From: Streptomyces antarcticus
GTDB lineage: Bacteria; Actinomycetota; Actinomycetes; Streptomycetales; Streptomycetaceae
Assembly: GCF_026627255.1 (NCBI RefSeq)
Contig: NZ_JAPNLM010000001.1
Coordinates: forward strand, 372,001-436,000
Length of the DNA: 64,000 nt
Direction: 5' to 3'
This document shows, piece after piece, positions 40,643 to 50,446 of this stretch. Positions within the stretch are counted from its first letter, which is position 1. Every line of letters starts with the position of its first letter. The notes below the pieces were generated by a model, which saw nothing but the letters and a program-made list of their open reading frames with translations, was not told the origin of the DNA and did not search any database. The position numbers and the translations under genes are program-made.

Positions 40643-42808
40643 TCAGTCGTCGTTCTTGCCCGACGGGGTCGTCTTCGCGATCTGCATCAGGAACTCGGCG
40701 TTCGACTTCGTCTGCTTCATCTTGTCGAGCAGCAGCTCGATCGCCTGCTGCGAGTCGAGCGCGTGCAGCACCCGGCGCAGCTTCCAGACGATGGCGAGCT
40801 CCTCCGCGTTGAGGAGGATCTCCTCCTTGCGGGTGCCCGACGGGTCGACGTCGACCGCCGGGAAGATGCGCTTGTCGGCGAGCTTGCGGTCGAGCTTGAG
40901 CTCCATGTTGCCGGTGCCCTTGAACTCCTCGAAGATCACCTCGTCCATGCGCGAGCCGGTGTCGACCAGCGCGGTGGCCAGGATGGTCAGCGAGCCGCCG
41001 TCCTCGATGTTGCGCGCGGCACCGAAGAAGCGCTTCGGCGGGTACAGCGCGGTCGAGTCGACACCACCGGACAGGATGCGGCCGGAGGCGGGCGCCGCGA
41101 GGTTGTACGCGCGGCCCAGACGGGTGATGGAGTCCAGCAGGACGACCACGTCGTGACCCAGCTCGACGAGGCGCTTGGCGCGCTCGATGGCCAGCTCGGC
41201 GACGGTGGTGTGGTCCTCGGCCGGGCGGTCGAAGGTCGAGGAGATGACCTCGCCCTTGACCGACCGCTGCATGTCGGTGACCTCTTCCGGACGCTCGTCG
41301 ACCAGGACGACCATCAGGTGGCACTCGGGGTTGTTGACGGTGATCGCGTTGGCGATCGCCTGCATGACCATGGTCTTGCCGGTCTTCGGCGGGGCCACGA
41401 TCAGGCCTCGCTGACCCTTTCCGATCGGCGACACGAGGTCGATGATGCGGGTCGTCAGCACGCCCGGGTCGGTCTCCAGACGGAGCCGGTCCTGGGGGTA
41501 CAGCGGGGTCAGCTTCTGGAACTCCGGGCGTCCGCGACCGGATTCGGGCGCCATGCCGTTCACCGAGTCCAGCCGCACGAGGGCGTTGAACTTCTCGCGG
41601 CGCTCGCCGTCCTTGGGCTGGCGCACGGCACCGGTGGTGTGGTCGCCCTTGCGGAGCCCGGCCTTGCGGACCTGCGCGAGGGAGACGTACACGTCGTTGG
41701 GGCCGGGCAGGTAGCCCGAGGTCCGGATGAACGCGTAGTTGTCGAGGATGTCGAGGATGCCCGCGACGGGGATCAGGACGTCGTCGTCGGCGACCTGCGG
41801 CTCGCTCGGGGCGAACTCGTCACGGCCGCGACGGCCACGGCGGTCGCGGTAGCGGCCGCGCCGGCCGCGACGGCCGTCCTCACCGTCGAAGTCGTCCTGC
41901 GGGCCGTTGTCCTGACGGTCCTGACGCTGCTGGCCCTGGCCCTGGTTCTGGCCCTGCCCCTGGCCCTGGCCGCGGCCGCCCTGCTGCTGGCGGTCGGCGC
42001 GCTCGGCACGGTCCTGACGACCGCCCTGCGCACCCTGACCCTGGCCGCCCTGGCCGCCCTGACCCTGGGCACCCTGGCCCTGGTCGTCGGCCTTGGCACC
42101 GCGGTCGCGGCGGTCGCGCTGGCGCTCGGCACGGTCACCGCGGTCGCTGCCGCGGTCCCGGCGCTCGCGCCGGCCGCGGCCCTCGCCGTCCTGCGCGGAG
42201 ACGGCGGTGGCCGCTTCCGCCTTGGCGTCGGTCTGCGGAGCGGCCGTGGTGGAGGCCTCGGCCGCGGGGGCGTCGGTCTTCTGCTCGACCTGTACGGCGG
42301 AGGCGGTCGCGGACTCCGGGCTGCCGGAGGGGGCCGTGGCCCGGCGGCGGCGTCGCTCGCCGGCCGGGGCGTCCTCTCCCCCGCGCTCGGCTTCGCTCGC
42401 GCGGGAGGGGGCCCCTGCGGGCTGGCCCGGGATCTCGATCTGGGCCTGCGCCGCGGCGGGCTTCTCGGCGGGCGCCTCGGCGGCGGCCTCACCCGTACGG
42501 GCCTTGCTGGTGGCACGGCGCTTCGGCTTGGCCTCGGCGGTGTCGGCGGCGCCCGCCGCCGCGGAGGACGCGGCCTTGGGGGCACTGCCTCCCGCCTGCG
42601 CCTCCTTGATGACCTCGATCAGCTGGCTCTTGCGCATCCGCGCGGTGCCCCTGATACCGAGGCCCGACGCGACCTGCTGAAGCTCGGCCAGAACCATGCC
42701 GTCAAGGCCGGTGCCGGTGCGGCGGCGCTTGGTAGCGGCGCCCGCGGCGGGGGCACTGGCGTCGACAGAGGTGTCGGCAGCGCCCATCAGATCGGTGGTG
42801 TCGCTCAC
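40643..42808 (-). CDS. rho: Transcription termination factor Rho
   Basis: 721-residue hexameric RNA helicase. The N-terminal Rho_N helix bundle ([15 protein letters not shown]...RKSQLIEVI) is followed by a long disordered insert (about 90-360), first Ala/Glu/Pro-rich, then a stretch of Arg, Asp, Gln and Gly. The RNA-binding cold-shock fold begins near [19 protein letters not shown]. The ATPase core has Walker [13 protein letters not shown] and Walker [17 protein letters not shown]. The insert is typical of actinobacterial Rho and widens RNA binding. The start is GTG that gives [12 protein letters not shown], with AAGGA seven bases upstream. Confidence 0.95.
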   Translation of the reverse strand: MSDTTDLMGAADTSVDASAPAAGAATKRRRTGTGLDGMVLAELQQVASGLGIRGTARMRKSQLIEVIKEAQAGGSAPKAASSAAAGAADTAEAKPKRRATSKARTGEAAAEAPAEKPAAAQAQIEIPGQPAGAPSRASEAERGGEDAPAGERRRRRATAPSGSPESATASAVQVEQKTDAPAAEASTTAAPQTDAKAEAATAVSAQDGEGRGRRERRDRGSDRGDRAERQRDRRDRGAKADDQGQGAQGQGGQGGQGQGAQGGRQDRAERADRQQQGGRGQGQGQGQNQGQGQQRQDRQDNGPQDDFDGEDGRRGRRGRYRDRRGRRGRDEFAPSEPQVADDDVLIPVAGILDILDNYAFIRTSGYLPGPNDVYVSLAQVRKAGLRKGDHTTGAVRQPKDGERREKFNALVRLDSVNGMAPESGRGRPEFQKLTPLYPQDRLRLETDPGVLTTRIIDLVSPIGKGQRGLIVAPPKTGKTMVMQAIANAITVNNPECHLMVVLVDERPEEVTDMQRSVKGEVISSTFDRPAEDHTTVAELAIERAKRLVELGHDVVVLLDSITRLGRAYNLAAPASGRILSGGVDSTALYPPKRFFGAARNIEDGGSLTILATALVDTGSRMDEVIFEEFKGTGNMELKLDRKLADKRIFPAVDVDPSGTRKEEILLNAEELAIVWKLRRVLHALDSQQAIELLLDKMKQTKSNAEFLMQIAKTTPSGKNDD

Positions 42809-43187
42809 GAAGGGTCCTTCCCTGGAGCGGACGTCGGCCTGTCTGGCTCGGCGACCGGTTGTGCTGTCCGACAGCAGTCCTAGGTGTGGACCGTGCCGGG
42901 GCGGTGGTCCGCCGATAGAGATACGGCGGAGAGAAACGTGCAAGTGCGTGGGTGTTCCGGCGAGAAGCCCCCGAGCTGGAAGCGTGGGAATGTCACGCCG
43001 ATTCCGGAGCGTGCTCGAAACTGCTGGAAGTGATCAAAGCAGTCGGGGAGGCTCCCGGAGAAAAGGTGGTCCCGAATGGGGACACTGAGCACCGAGCCAT
43101 GGCGGCTTCGGATGCTCACTTGAGACTAACACTACCGGATCCAACACACATTCCCCCTCTCAATCACCGGCAACAGCGCCCTTCGGC
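42809..43187. other. Leader region of rho
   Basis: Between rho and the thrB terminators; no gene supported. The region nearest rho is a long 5' leader; the 43080-43150 part is AT-richer and should hold the promoter (TAGTGT and TAGTCT are -10-like at about 43110-43140, minus strand). A leader of this length would allow autoregulation of rho, as known in other bacteria; no specific structure was identified. Confidence 0.5.
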
Positions 43188-43245
43188 GCGGGCGGCCTGC
43201 CCCGGCCGCCCGCCCCTGACCGGCCGCGTCTTCGCGGACGCGGCC
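43188..43245 (-). terminator. Tandem terminators of thrB
   Basis: Two perfect hairpins: GGCCGCGTC (43222-43230) with GACGCGGCC (43237-43245), touching the thrB stop, and GCGGGCGGCC (43188-43197) with GGCCGCCCGC (43204-43213). Confidence 0.85.
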
Positions 43246-44171
43246 TAGCCCCCCTGGGTACCCAGGGGAAGCACGCTGGCGCCCGCGGCGTCGAGGGCGA
43301 GCCGGTTGGCGGCCCATCCCTCGCCCGCGAGCCGCGCGACCTTGTCGGCCGCACCGTTGTCGACCAGCGCGAGGACCGTGGGGCCCGCGCCGGAGATCAC
43401 CGCGGGGATGCCGTCCGCCCGCAGTCGTGCGACCAGTGCCACGCTCTCGGGCATCGCCGGGGACCGGTAGTCCTGGTGGAGGCGGTCCTCGGTGGCCGGC
43501 AGCAGCAGCTCGGGACGCCTGGTCAGGGCCTCCACCAGCAGCGCCGCGCGACCCGCGTTGGCGGCCGCGTCCACGTGCGGGACGGTGCGCGGCAGCAGGC
43601 CGCGCGCGGTCTCGGTCAGGACCGGCTTGGAGGGCACGAAGACCACCGGAACGATGGAATCGGCGGGGTCCATACGGATCGCCTTGGCGCTGCCCCCGTC
43701 CATCCACGCCAGGGTGAAGCCGCCGAGCAGACAGGCGGCGACGTTGTCGGGGTGGCCCTCGATCTCGGTCGCGAGCTCCAGGAGCGCCGCGTCGTCGAGC
43801 TTGGCCTCGCCGCCTATGGTCACGGCGCGGGCCGCGACGATGCCGGCGCAGATCGCGGCGGACGAGGAACCGAGGCCGCGCCCGTGCGGGATGCGGTTGG
43901 CGCAGACCACCTCGAGGCCGCGCGGCTGCCCGCCCAGCAGGTCGAAGGCGGTGCGCATGGAGCGTACGAGCAGGTGGCGCTCGTCCCTCGGGAGGGTGTC
44001 GGCGCCCTCGCCCGCGATGTCGATGTTCAGGCCGGAATCGGCCACCCGGACGACGACGTCGTCATAGAGCCCCAGGGCCAGGCCCAGGGCGTCGAAGCCC
44101 GGGCCGAGGTTGGCACTGCTGGCGGGAACGCGCACCCGTACGGCGGCGGCGCGGAACGCTGGACCGGCCAT
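43245..44171 (-). CDS. thrB: Homoserine kinase
   Basis: 308-residue GHMP kinase that phosphorylates homoserine on the way to threonine. Motifs: VPASSANLGPGFDALGLALG at the start, ATP loop RIPHGRGLGSSSAAICAG, and the C-terminal AVISGAGPTVLAL. The ATG that gives MAGPAFRAAAVRVR is the family start; AAGGAG lies rather far (about 13 bp) upstream. thrC ends 287 bp before it, with a strong terminator between, so thrB has its own promoter. Confidence 0.95.
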   Translation of the reverse strand: MAGPAFRAAAVRVRVPASSANLGPGFDALGLALGLYDDVVVRVADSGLNIDIAGEGADTLPRDERHLLVRSMRTAFDLLGGQPRGLEVVCANRIPHGRGLGSSSAAICAGIVAARAVTIGGEAKLDDAALLELATEIEGHPDNVAACLLGGFTLAWMDGGSAKAIRMDPADSIVPVVFVPSKPVLTETARGLLPRTVPHVDAAANAGRAALLVEALTRRPELLLPATEDRLHQDYRSPAMPESVALVARLRADGIPAVISGAGPTVLALVDNGAADKVARLAGEGWAANRLALDAAGASVLPLGTQGG

Positions 44172-44406
44172 CGTCCGATGACACTCCTTGTGACTGTGCG
44201 AGATCTCACGCTGGCTCGCTGCGAATGTACTGCAGAACGTACGACACCCGAAGGCCCACGGGGCAGCACCGCACGTCATATGCGCGGCGGCGGATGTGGG
44301 TACAGCGTATCGAAGGAAGGTTCCCCCGCGACATAGGGCGCACAGGAGGCGCACGATGCGTGTCGCGGACCCGGCCGGCGCTTTTGTCGTCGTACGGGGT
44401 GAGTTG

Positions 44407-44443
44407 CCGGGTTCCGGGGGTCACGGGGACCCCCGGAACCCGG
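44407..44443 (-). terminator. Terminator of thrC
   Basis: A perfect 16-bp stem, CCGGGTTCCGGGGGTC, with a 5-nt loop, 15 bp after the thrC stop. Confidence 0.92.
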
Positions 44444-44458
44444 CTCTCGGGCCGGGCC

Positions 44459-45529
44459 TCAGACCAGGCCGAGCCGGATGGCCGCGGCCTCGGCGTCCAC
44501 CGGAATGGTGACGGGCTGCGGGGCGCCCGCGACGGCCCAGTCGGGGTCCTTCAGACCGTTGCCGGTGACGGTGCACACGATCTTCTGACCGGGGTCGACC
44601 AGGCCCAGCTCGGCGGCCTTGATCAGGCCGGCCACCGAAGCGGCCGAGGCGGGCTCGACGAAGACGCCCTCCTGGGAGGCCAACAGCCGGTAGGCGGCCA
44701 GGATCTGACGGTCCGTGACCTCGTCGATGAACCCGCCCGACTCGTCGCGCGCGGCGAGCGCGTAGTCCCAGGAGGCCGGGTTGCCGATGCGGATCGCGGT
44801 GGCGATGGTGTGCGGCTCCTTGACGATCTCGCCGCGCACGATGGGCGCGGACCCGGAAGCCTGGAAACCCCACACGCGGGGCGTACGGGAGGCGAGACCG
44901 TCGGCCTTGTACTCCTTGAAGCCCTTCCAGTACGCGGTGATGTTGCCGGCGTTGCCGACGGGCAGCACGTGGATGTCGGGGGCGTCGCCGAGCGCGTCGA
45001 CGATCTCGAACGCGGCCGTCTTCTGACCCTCGATGCGCACCGGGTTGACCGAATTGACCAGCGCCACCGGGTAGTTGTCGGACAGCGCGCGGGCCAGGTC
45101 GAGGCAGTCGTCGAAGTTGCCGTCCACCTGGAGGATCTTGGCGCCGTGGACCAGGGCCTGGCCCATCTTGCCGAGCGCGATCTTGCCGCGGGGCACGAGC
45201 ACCGCGCAGACCATCCCGGCGCGCACCGCGTAGGCGGCGGCGGAGGCCGAGGTGTTGCCCGTGGAGGCGCAGATGACCGCCTTGGCGCCCTCCTCCTTGG
45301 CCCGGGTGATCGCCATGGTCATGCCGCGGTCCTTGAAGGACCCGGTGGGGTTGGCCCCCTCGACCTTGAGGTGCACCTCGCAGCCGGTGCGCTCGGAGAG
45401 CACCTGCGCGGGGACCAGCGGAGTGCCCCCTTCGCGGAGTGTGACCACGGGAGTCTTGTCCGTCACCGGCAGGCGGTCCCGGTACTCCTCGATGATGCCG
45501 CGCCACTGGTGGGTGGGATTGCTGCTCAT
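44459..45529 (-). CDS. thrC: Threonine synthase
   Basis: 356-residue PLP enzyme that converts O-phosphohomoserine to threonine. The PLP lysine lies in [14 protein letters not shown]; the phosphate-binding loop is [12 protein letters not shown]. The short form, as in other actinobacteria and plastid-like relatives, lacks the long N-terminal extension. It lies 6 bp after hom, so hom-thrC form an operon. Confidence 0.96.
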   Translation of the reverse strand: MSSNPTHQWRGIIEEYRDRLPVTDKTPVVTLREGGTPLVPAQVLSERTGCEVHLKVEGANPTGSFKDRGMTMAITRAKEEGAKAVICASTGNTSASAAAYAVRAGMVCAVLVPRGKIALGKMGQALVHGAKILQVDGNFDDCLDLARALSDNYPVALVNSVNPVRIEGQKTAAFEIVDALGDAPDIHVLPVGNAGNITAYWKGFKEYKADGLASRTPRVWGFQASGSAPIVRGEIVKEPHTIATAIRIGNPASWDYALAARDESGGFIDEVTDRQILAAYRLLASQEGVFVEPASAASVAGLIKAAELGLVDPGQKIVCTVTGNGLKDPDWAVAGAPQPVTIPVDAEAAAIRLGLV

Positions 45530-45535
45530 GGGTCC

Positions 45536-46840
45536 TTACTCCCCTTCAACACGCATGATGCTGGCGACACCGCGGACGGTGTCCAGCTTCCGCAGCGCCT
45601 CGACGGTCCCGGAGAGGGCGGCGTCGGGCGCACGGTGGGTGACGACGACGAGGGAGGCCTCATTGCCGACCCCGTCCGGACGTCCTTGCTGTCGTACCGT
45701 GTCGATCGACACGCCGTGCTCGGCGAAGGTGGTCGCGACCTGGGCGAGGACGCCCGGCTTGTCCGCCACGTCGAGGCTGATGTGGTAGCGGGTGACGACG
45801 TCGCCCATGGTGCTGACCGGCAGCTGGGTGTACGCGGACTCACCCGGCCCCGTCGCCTCGGCGAGCTTGTTGCGGCAGACGGCGACGAGGTCACCCAAAA
45901 CCGCCGACGCGGTCGGCGAGCCGCCGGCGCCGGGCCCGTAGAACATGAGCCGCCCGGCGGCCTCGGCCTCGACGAAGACCGCGTTGTACGCCTCGCGGAC
46001 GGAGGCCAGCGGGTGCGTGAGCGGGATCATCGCGGGGTGGACGCGGGCGGTGACGGACGCGCCGTCGGCGGCCCGCTCCAGGATCGCCAGCAGCTTGATG
46101 GTGCAGCCCATCCGCTTGGCGGAGGCGAAGTCGGAGGCGCTGACCTCCGTCATGCCCTCGCGGTAGACGTCGTCGAGGCGGACCCGGGTGTGGAAGGCGA
46201 TGCCGGCGAGGATCGCGGCCTTGGCGGCGGCGTCGTAGCCCTCCACGTCGGCGGTCGGGTCGGCCTCGGCGTACCCGAGGGCGGTGGCCTCGTCGAGGGC
46301 CTCCTGGTACCCGGCGCCGGTGGAGTCCATCTTGTCGAGGATGAAGTTCGTCGTGCCGTTGACGATGCCCATCACACGGTTGATCTTGTCGCCGGCCAGG
46401 GACTCGCGCATCGGGCGGACCAGCGGGATGGCGCCGGCGACGGCGGCCTCGTAGTAGAGGTCCCGGCCGTGCTGCTCGGCGGCGGCGTGCAGCGCGGCGC
46501 CGTCCTGGGCCAGCAGCGCCTTGTTCGCGGAGACGACCGACGCGCCGTTCTCGAAGGCGGTGGTGATGAGGCTGCGGGCCGGCTCGATCCCGCCGATGAC
46601 CTCGATGACCACGTCGATGTCACCGCGTTTGAGCAGGGCGGTCGCGTCCGTGGTGATCAGCGCGGGGTCGATGCCCTCGCGCACCTTCGAGGGGCGGCGT
46701 ACGGCCACGCCGACGAGCTCGACGGGCGCGCCGATCCTCTGCGTGAGGTCGTCGGCGTGCGTCGTCATGATGCGCGCCACCTCTGAGCCGACCACTCCAC
46801 AGCCCAGCAGCGCCACCTTCAGCGGACGCGTACGCATCAT
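45536..46840 (-). CDS. hom: Homoserine dehydrogenase
   Basis: 434 residues. It reduces aspartate semialdehyde to homoserine with NAD(P)H. The N-terminal nucleotide-binding motif is VALLGCGVVGSEVARIM; the catalytic Lys lies in the middle domain. The C-terminal ACT domain (about 355-434, ISLDVADKPGVLAQVATTFAEHG) is the site of threonine feedback. The ATG pair ATGATG is preceded by AGG; either could start. Upstream lies a perfect 16-bp inverted repeat (46906-46954). Confidence 0.95.
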   Translation of the reverse strand: MMRTRPLKVALLGCGVVGSEVARIMTTHADDLTQRIGAPVELVGVAVRRPSKVREGIDPALITTDATALLKRGDIDVVIEVIGGIEPARSLITTAFENGASVVSANKALLAQDGAALHAAAEQHGRDLYYEAAVAGAIPLVRPMRESLAGDKINRVMGIVNGTTNFILDKMDSTGAGYQEALDEATALGYAEADPTADVEGYDAAAKAAILAGIAFHTRVRLDDVYREGMTEVSASDFASAKRMGCTIKLLAILERAADGASVTARVHPAMIPLTHPLASVREAYNAVFVEAEAAGRLMFYGPGAGGSPTASAVLGDLVAVCRNKLAEATGPGESAYTQLPVSTMGDVVTRYHISLDVADKPGVLAQVATTFAEHGVSIDTVRQQGRPDGVGNEASLVVVTHRAPDAALSGTVEALRKLDTVRGVASIMRVEGE

Positions 46841-46905
46841 TCGACCTACGCCTTTCGATCTTCCAGCATGAAACCGCGCGCGGATCGCACGCCGGTCGTG
46901 AACCA

Positions 46906-46954
46906 GTCTCACTCAATGGACAGCACTTTCCATCCTCGGTCCATTGAGTGAGAC
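46906..46954. repeat. Perfect 16-bp inverted repeat between lysA and hom
   Basis: GTCTCACTCAATGGAC (46906-46921) and its exact reverse complement (46939-46954), separated by 17 bp. It lies 66 bp upstream of hom and 10 bp after the lysA stop. Unlike neighbouring terminators the arms are only moderately GC-rich, and no T tract follows. It could end lysA transcription or be a dyad operator for hom-thrC. Confidence 0.95.
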
Positions 46955-46964
46955 GTCTATTTCA

Positions 46965-48356
46965 TCATCCGAGGTCGAGTCGCAGGAGATCTTCCTCCGT
47001 CTCGCGCCGGACGATGACCCGGGCCTCGCCGTCACGCACGGCGACGACGGGCGGGCGCAGCGCGTGGTTGTAGTTGCTGGCCATCGAGCGGCAGTACGCG
47101 CCGGTCGCGGGCACGGCGAGGAGGTCGCCGGGGGCCAGGTCGGCGGGCAGGAACGCGTCCTTGACGACGATGTCCCCGCTCTCGCAGTGCTTGCCGACGA
47201 CGCGGACGAGCATCGGCGCGGCGTCGGAGGTGCGGGAGACGAGCGCGATGGAGTATTCGGCGTCGTACAGGGCCGTCCGGATGTTGTCGGACATGCCGCC
47301 GTCGACGGAGACGTACGTCCGCAGTCCCTCCAGCGGCTTGATGGTCCCGACCTCGTAGAGGGTGAACGCGGTCGGGCCGACGATGGCCCGGCCGGGCTCG
47401 ACGGAGATGCGCGGGGCGCGCAGGCCGGAGCTCTCGCACTCGCGCGCCACGATCTCGTGGAGGGCCTTGGCGATGTCGTGCGGCTCGGCCGGGTCGTCGG
47501 TGGAGGTGTACGCGATGCCGAGGCCGCCGCCGAGGTCGATCTCGGGGAGCTCGACGCCGTGCTCGTCGCGTACGGCGGCCAGCAGCCGGACGACGCGCTT
47601 CGCGGAGACCTCGAAGCCGGCCATGTCGAAGATCTGCGAGCCGATGTGGGAGTGGAGGCCGAGCAGCTCCAGGCTGTCGTGGCCCAGCGTGCGCCGGACG
47701 GCCTCGGCGGCGGACCCGTCGCCCACGGCGATGCCGAACTTCTGGTCCTCGTGCGCGGTCGCGATGAACTCGTGGGTGTGCGCCTCGACGCCGACGGTGA
47801 CGCGGATCTGCACAGGCTGGCGTACGCCCAGCTCACGGGCGATGTGCGCGACGCGGGCGATCTCCTGGAAGGAGTCGAGGACGATGCGGCCCACGCCGGC
47901 CTCGATGGCGCGCGTGATCTCGGCGACGGACTTGTTGTTGCCGTGGAGGGCGATGCGCGCGGCGGGCATGCTGGCGGCGAGGGCGGTGGCCAGCTCGCCG
48001 CCCGAGCAGACGTCGAGGTTGAGACCCTCTTCCCCCAGCCACTTCACGACGGCCTTGGAGAGGAACGCCTTGCCCGCGTAGAAGACGTCGGCGTCCTTGC
48101 CGAAGGCGAGCGCCCAGGCGCGGCAGCGGGCGCGGAAGTCCTCCTCGTCGAGGAAGTAGGCGGGGGTCCCGAACTCCTCGGCGAGCCTGGTCACTTCGAT
48201 ACCGCCGACGACGGCGACGCCGTCCGCGTTGCGGTGGACGGTCCGGGCCCAGACCTTCTCGTCGAGGACGTTCAGGTCCGCGGCGGGCGGGGAGTAGTGC
48301 CCCTCGGGCATGACGTCGGCGTGGCGGGGCCCGGCGGGGTGCGCGGAACGGCTCAT
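46965..48356 (-). CDS. lysA: Diaminopimelate decarboxylase
   Basis: 463-residue PLP enzyme, the last step of lysine synthesis. The PLP lysine is in FYAGKAFLSKAV; the phosphate-binding GGGLGIAY and the substrate-binding Cys region GKHCESGD are present. The ATG that gives MSRSAHPAGPRH has AGAGAG upstream; the long frame to 48953 is rejected because nrtL occupies that region. nrtL precedes it by 19 bp, so the two are co-transcribed. Confidence 0.95.
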   Translation of the reverse strand: MSRSAHPAGPRHADVMPEGHYSPPAADLNVLDEKVWARTVHRNADGVAVVGGIEVTRLAEEFGTPAYFLDEEDFRARCRAWALAFGKDADVFYAGKAFLSKAVVKWLGEEGLNLDVCSGGELATALAASMPAARIALHGNNKSVAEITRAIEAGVGRIVLDSFQEIARVAHIARELGVRQPVQIRVTVGVEAHTHEFIATAHEDQKFGIAVGDGSAAEAVRRTLGHDSLELLGLHSHIGSQIFDMAGFEVSAKRVVRLLAAVRDEHGVELPEIDLGGGLGIAYTSTDDPAEPHDIAKALHEIVARECESSGLRAPRISVEPGRAIVGPTAFTLYEVGTIKPLEGLRTYVSVDGGMSDNIRTALYDAEYSIALVSRTSDAAPMLVRVVGKHCESGDIVVKDAFLPADLAPGDLLAVPATGAYCRSMASNYNHALRPPVVAVRDGEARVIVRRETEEDLLRLDLG

Positions 48357-48375
48357 CGGTATCTCTCTTCGCGGG

Positions 48376-49317
48376 TCACAGGCGTTCGGGTGCGTCGATG
48401 CCGAGCAGGGCCAGGCCGCCGGCCAGCACCGTCCCGGCGGCTTCGGCGAGGGCCAGCCGGGCGCGGTGGGCGGCCGAGGGTTTCTCGTCCCCCTGGGGCA
48501 GGACGCGGTACTGGAAGTCGAGGAGGGCGTCGGCCAGCTCGACGAGGTGCCGGGCGAGGCGCTCGGGTGCCCGGTGGTGCGCGGCGGCTTCGAGGGCCAG
48601 CGGGTGGTCGGCGAGGACGCGCAGCAGCGCGGGGGCGTCGTCCACCTCCCCGGCGGCGGGCCCGAAGCCCAGGTCGCGGGCGTTGCGCAGGAGCGCCCGG
48701 CTGCGGGCGTGGGCGTACCGCACCCGGAAGAACTCGCTGTCCTCGCCCTGGACGAGCAGCCGGTCGGAGAACTCGGGCGTCTCGCGGGCCGGTACGGCGA
48801 GCACGGCCCAGAGCACGGCGTCGGCCCCGTACCGGGCGAGGACGTCGCCGTCCCGCCCGGCGAGGGGCGCGGCGGTGGGGGGCGCCGGGGCGTCGTCCCG
48901 GCGGCCCTGGGTGTGCAGGATCCGTACGACGGCCTCGCGCACGGCACGCTCACGCAGCCCGGGCGTCCCGCCGACGGGGGCGGGCGGGGCGGGGCGCGGC
49001 GCGGCCACGGAGGCGATGATCCGGGGGGCGGACAGGGCCGGCAGCACGAAGTTCACGAACCCGGGGCCGGTGACCTCGACGCGCTCGATCCCGGGGACGC
49101 CGTCCAGCCGGCGGGCCAGCACGGCCGCGACGTCGGCGGGCCGCATCCGGGCGCCCTTGGCGATCTGGAAGGCGACGGGCGAGGCGTACTCCCCCACTCC
49201 CCCGGGCCGCGTCCGCTCGACGACCACCCGCTCGGGCGGGACCCCGCCCAGCTCCCCGTCCTCGACGGCGCAGCGCACGGCGTGCGCGACGGTACGGGGG
49301 AGGTCGGCGGGGTTCAC
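48376..49317 (-). CDS. nrtL: NrtL, ArgS-related anticodon-binding protein
   Basis: 313 residues. It keeps the N-terminal Arg-S-like domain (VAFQIAKGARMRPADVAAVLA, PGFVNFVL) and the C-terminal DALR anticodon-binding helices (FFRVRYAHARSRALLRNA... to LLGIDAPERL), but has no HIGH or KMSKS catalytic core. The family is usually found before lysA in Streptomyces. It is presumably a tRNA- or RNA-binding regulator; function is unproven. Confidence 0.85.
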   Translation of the reverse strand: MNPADLPRTVAHAVRCAVEDGELGGVPPERVVVERTRPGGVGEYASPVAFQIAKGARMRPADVAAVLARRLDGVPGIERVEVTGPGFVNFVLPALSAPRIIASVAAPRPAPPAPVGGTPGLRERAVREAVVRILHTQGRRDDAPAPPTAAPLAGRDGDVLARYGADAVLWAVLAVPARETPEFSDRLLVQGEDSEFFRVRYAHARSRALLRNARDLGFGPAAGEVDDAPALLRVLADHPLALEAAAHHRAPERLARHLVELADALLDFQYRVLPQGDEKPSAAHRARLALAEAAGTVLAGGLALLGIDAPERL

Positions 49318-49410
49318 GGGACCAGCCTAGGCGAGACACCCCCGCGTCACGCCAAGGGTTTCGCCATGTGAACAGGTGCCGCCCGCGGGCGGGCCGGCCG
49401 TCACGGGGAA

Positions 49411-49884
49411 CTACCCCCTGCCCCTTCCGGCGGGGGTCCCTTTCCTGCCGTCGCGGCGGTCCTTGCGCTCGACCAGCCGCCGCACGACGCGCACCAGCTC
49501 GGCGGGCTCGAAGGGCTTGGCGACGAAGGCGTCCACCCCGGCGGCGATGCCGGCCTCGACCTCGTACTGCGTGCAGGCGCTGACGATGGCGACGGGCAGG
49601 TGTCGGGTCCGCGGATCGGCCCGCAACTGGGCGGCGGCACCGAACCCGTCGAGCCGCGGCATGACCACATCAAGGGTGATGGCGTCGGGACACACCCGGT
49701 GCACGACGTCCAGGCACTCGACACCATCGTTCGCGGTCACGACCTCGAAGCCCTCCAGCTCGAGATTGACCTTGATCAGCTGCCGGATGACCTTGTTGTC
49801 ATCGACAACAAGCACCCGGCCCGAGACGCCTGGCACAACTCGAGAGTAGGTCCGGCGAAGCCCCCGCGTCCGGGCTTTCGCCAC
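49411..49884 (-). CDS. Single-domain response regulator
   Basis: 157 residues. The receiver domain holds LVVDDNKVIRQL (acidic pair), DAITLDVVMPRLDG (phospho-Asp) and the conserved Lys in AFVAKPFEPAEL. There is no output domain; the C-terminus is a short basic tail (RKDRRDGRKG). The start is GTG that gives VAKARTRGLRRTYS, with GGAGG nine bases upstream; GTG 49836 is an alternative. No kinase is adjacent, so the partner is elsewhere. It precedes nrtL-lysA by about 90 bp with no obvious co-transcription signal. Confidence 0.85.
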   Translation of the reverse strand: MAKARTRGLRRTYSRVVPGVSGRVLVVDDNKVIRQLIKVNLELEGFEVVTANDGVECLDVVHRVCPDAITLDVVMPRLDGFGAAAQLRADPRTRHLPVAIVSACTQYEVEAGIAAGVDAFVAKPFEPAELVRVVRRLVERKDRRDGRKGTPAGRGRG

Positions 49885-49990
49885 TTCCGCCCCCTCCGGG
49901 CGACGCACCCTTCTCCCCCCGCCGAATCGGTTCCTGATCACCCCGGGGGAGCTGGTAGTGTTCAACCCGTCGCCGCAAGTCGGCGGACGC

Positions 49991-50062
49991 GCCCCCGTAG
50001 CTCAGGGGATAGAGCAACGGCCTCCGGAGCCGTGTGCGCAGGTTCGAATCCTGCCGGGGGCA
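49991..50062 (+). tRNA. tRNA-Arg (anticodon CCG)
   Basis: 72 bases with discriminator A; CCA is not encoded. The acceptor stem pairs GCCCCCG with CGGGGGC; the anticodon loop CTCCGGA gives CCG; the T loop is GGTTCGAATCC. CGG is a common Arg codon here. Confidence 0.97.
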
Positions 50063-50080
50063 CTCCAGCTCGGACAGCGT

Positions 50081-50170
50081 GATCAACCCGCTGACCTACT
50101 GAAGTGCCGAAGACGAAGGGCCGGACTCAGTCTCACTGAGTCCGGCCCTTCGTCGTTGCCTGTCACTGAT
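50081..50170. repeat. 90-bp direct repeat, copy A
   Basis: Starts GATCAACCCG and ends TGTCACTGAT just after the tRNA. It matches 51001-51090 at 69 of 90 positions without gaps. It contains a perfect 19-bp hairpin at 50112-50154. Confidence 0.88.
50112..50154 (+). terminator. Terminator of tRNA-Arg
   Basis: A perfect 19-bp stem (GACGAAGGGCCGGACTCAG) with loop TCTCA, followed by GTTGCCTGT, about 50 bp after the tRNA. Confidence 0.9.
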
Positions 50171-50446
50171 CGCGAGTGAGTGGCGAGAGGGGCGCACCGG
50201 GGCCCCTAGAGTGCCGCTGGGCAGGTGGGCAGGTCGCCACGACTCCAGCAACCGGGCCCAACAGCCTGAACGACGGCCCACGTTCGTGGCGCGGCAGCCT
50301 GCCTCAGCTGACTCTCCGCTTGAGATCCTTTCACTGACTGCACCGCGAGACCGATGGTCCCGTTCTCTCAGAGGCTGGTCGATGCCTACCGCCACTGGGC
50401 GCCCGAGGTGGGTACATCACCATGACCACCCTGGCGGTTTCCCTGA

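Noticed and set aside
43476..46786. Long plus-strand frames opposite thrB, thrC and hom
   Set aside because: Gly/Asp/Val/Arg-rich antisense shadows of well-recognised genes.
46965..48953. lysA extended upstream to 662 codons
   Set aside because: The extension overlaps nrtL in another frame and is compositionally a shadow; the ATG at 48356 has family support.
50354..50425. A 24-codon fragment (MVPFSQRLVDAYRHW) in the tRNA-linked debris
   Set aside because: Too short to assign; may be another gene scrap but cannot be supported.
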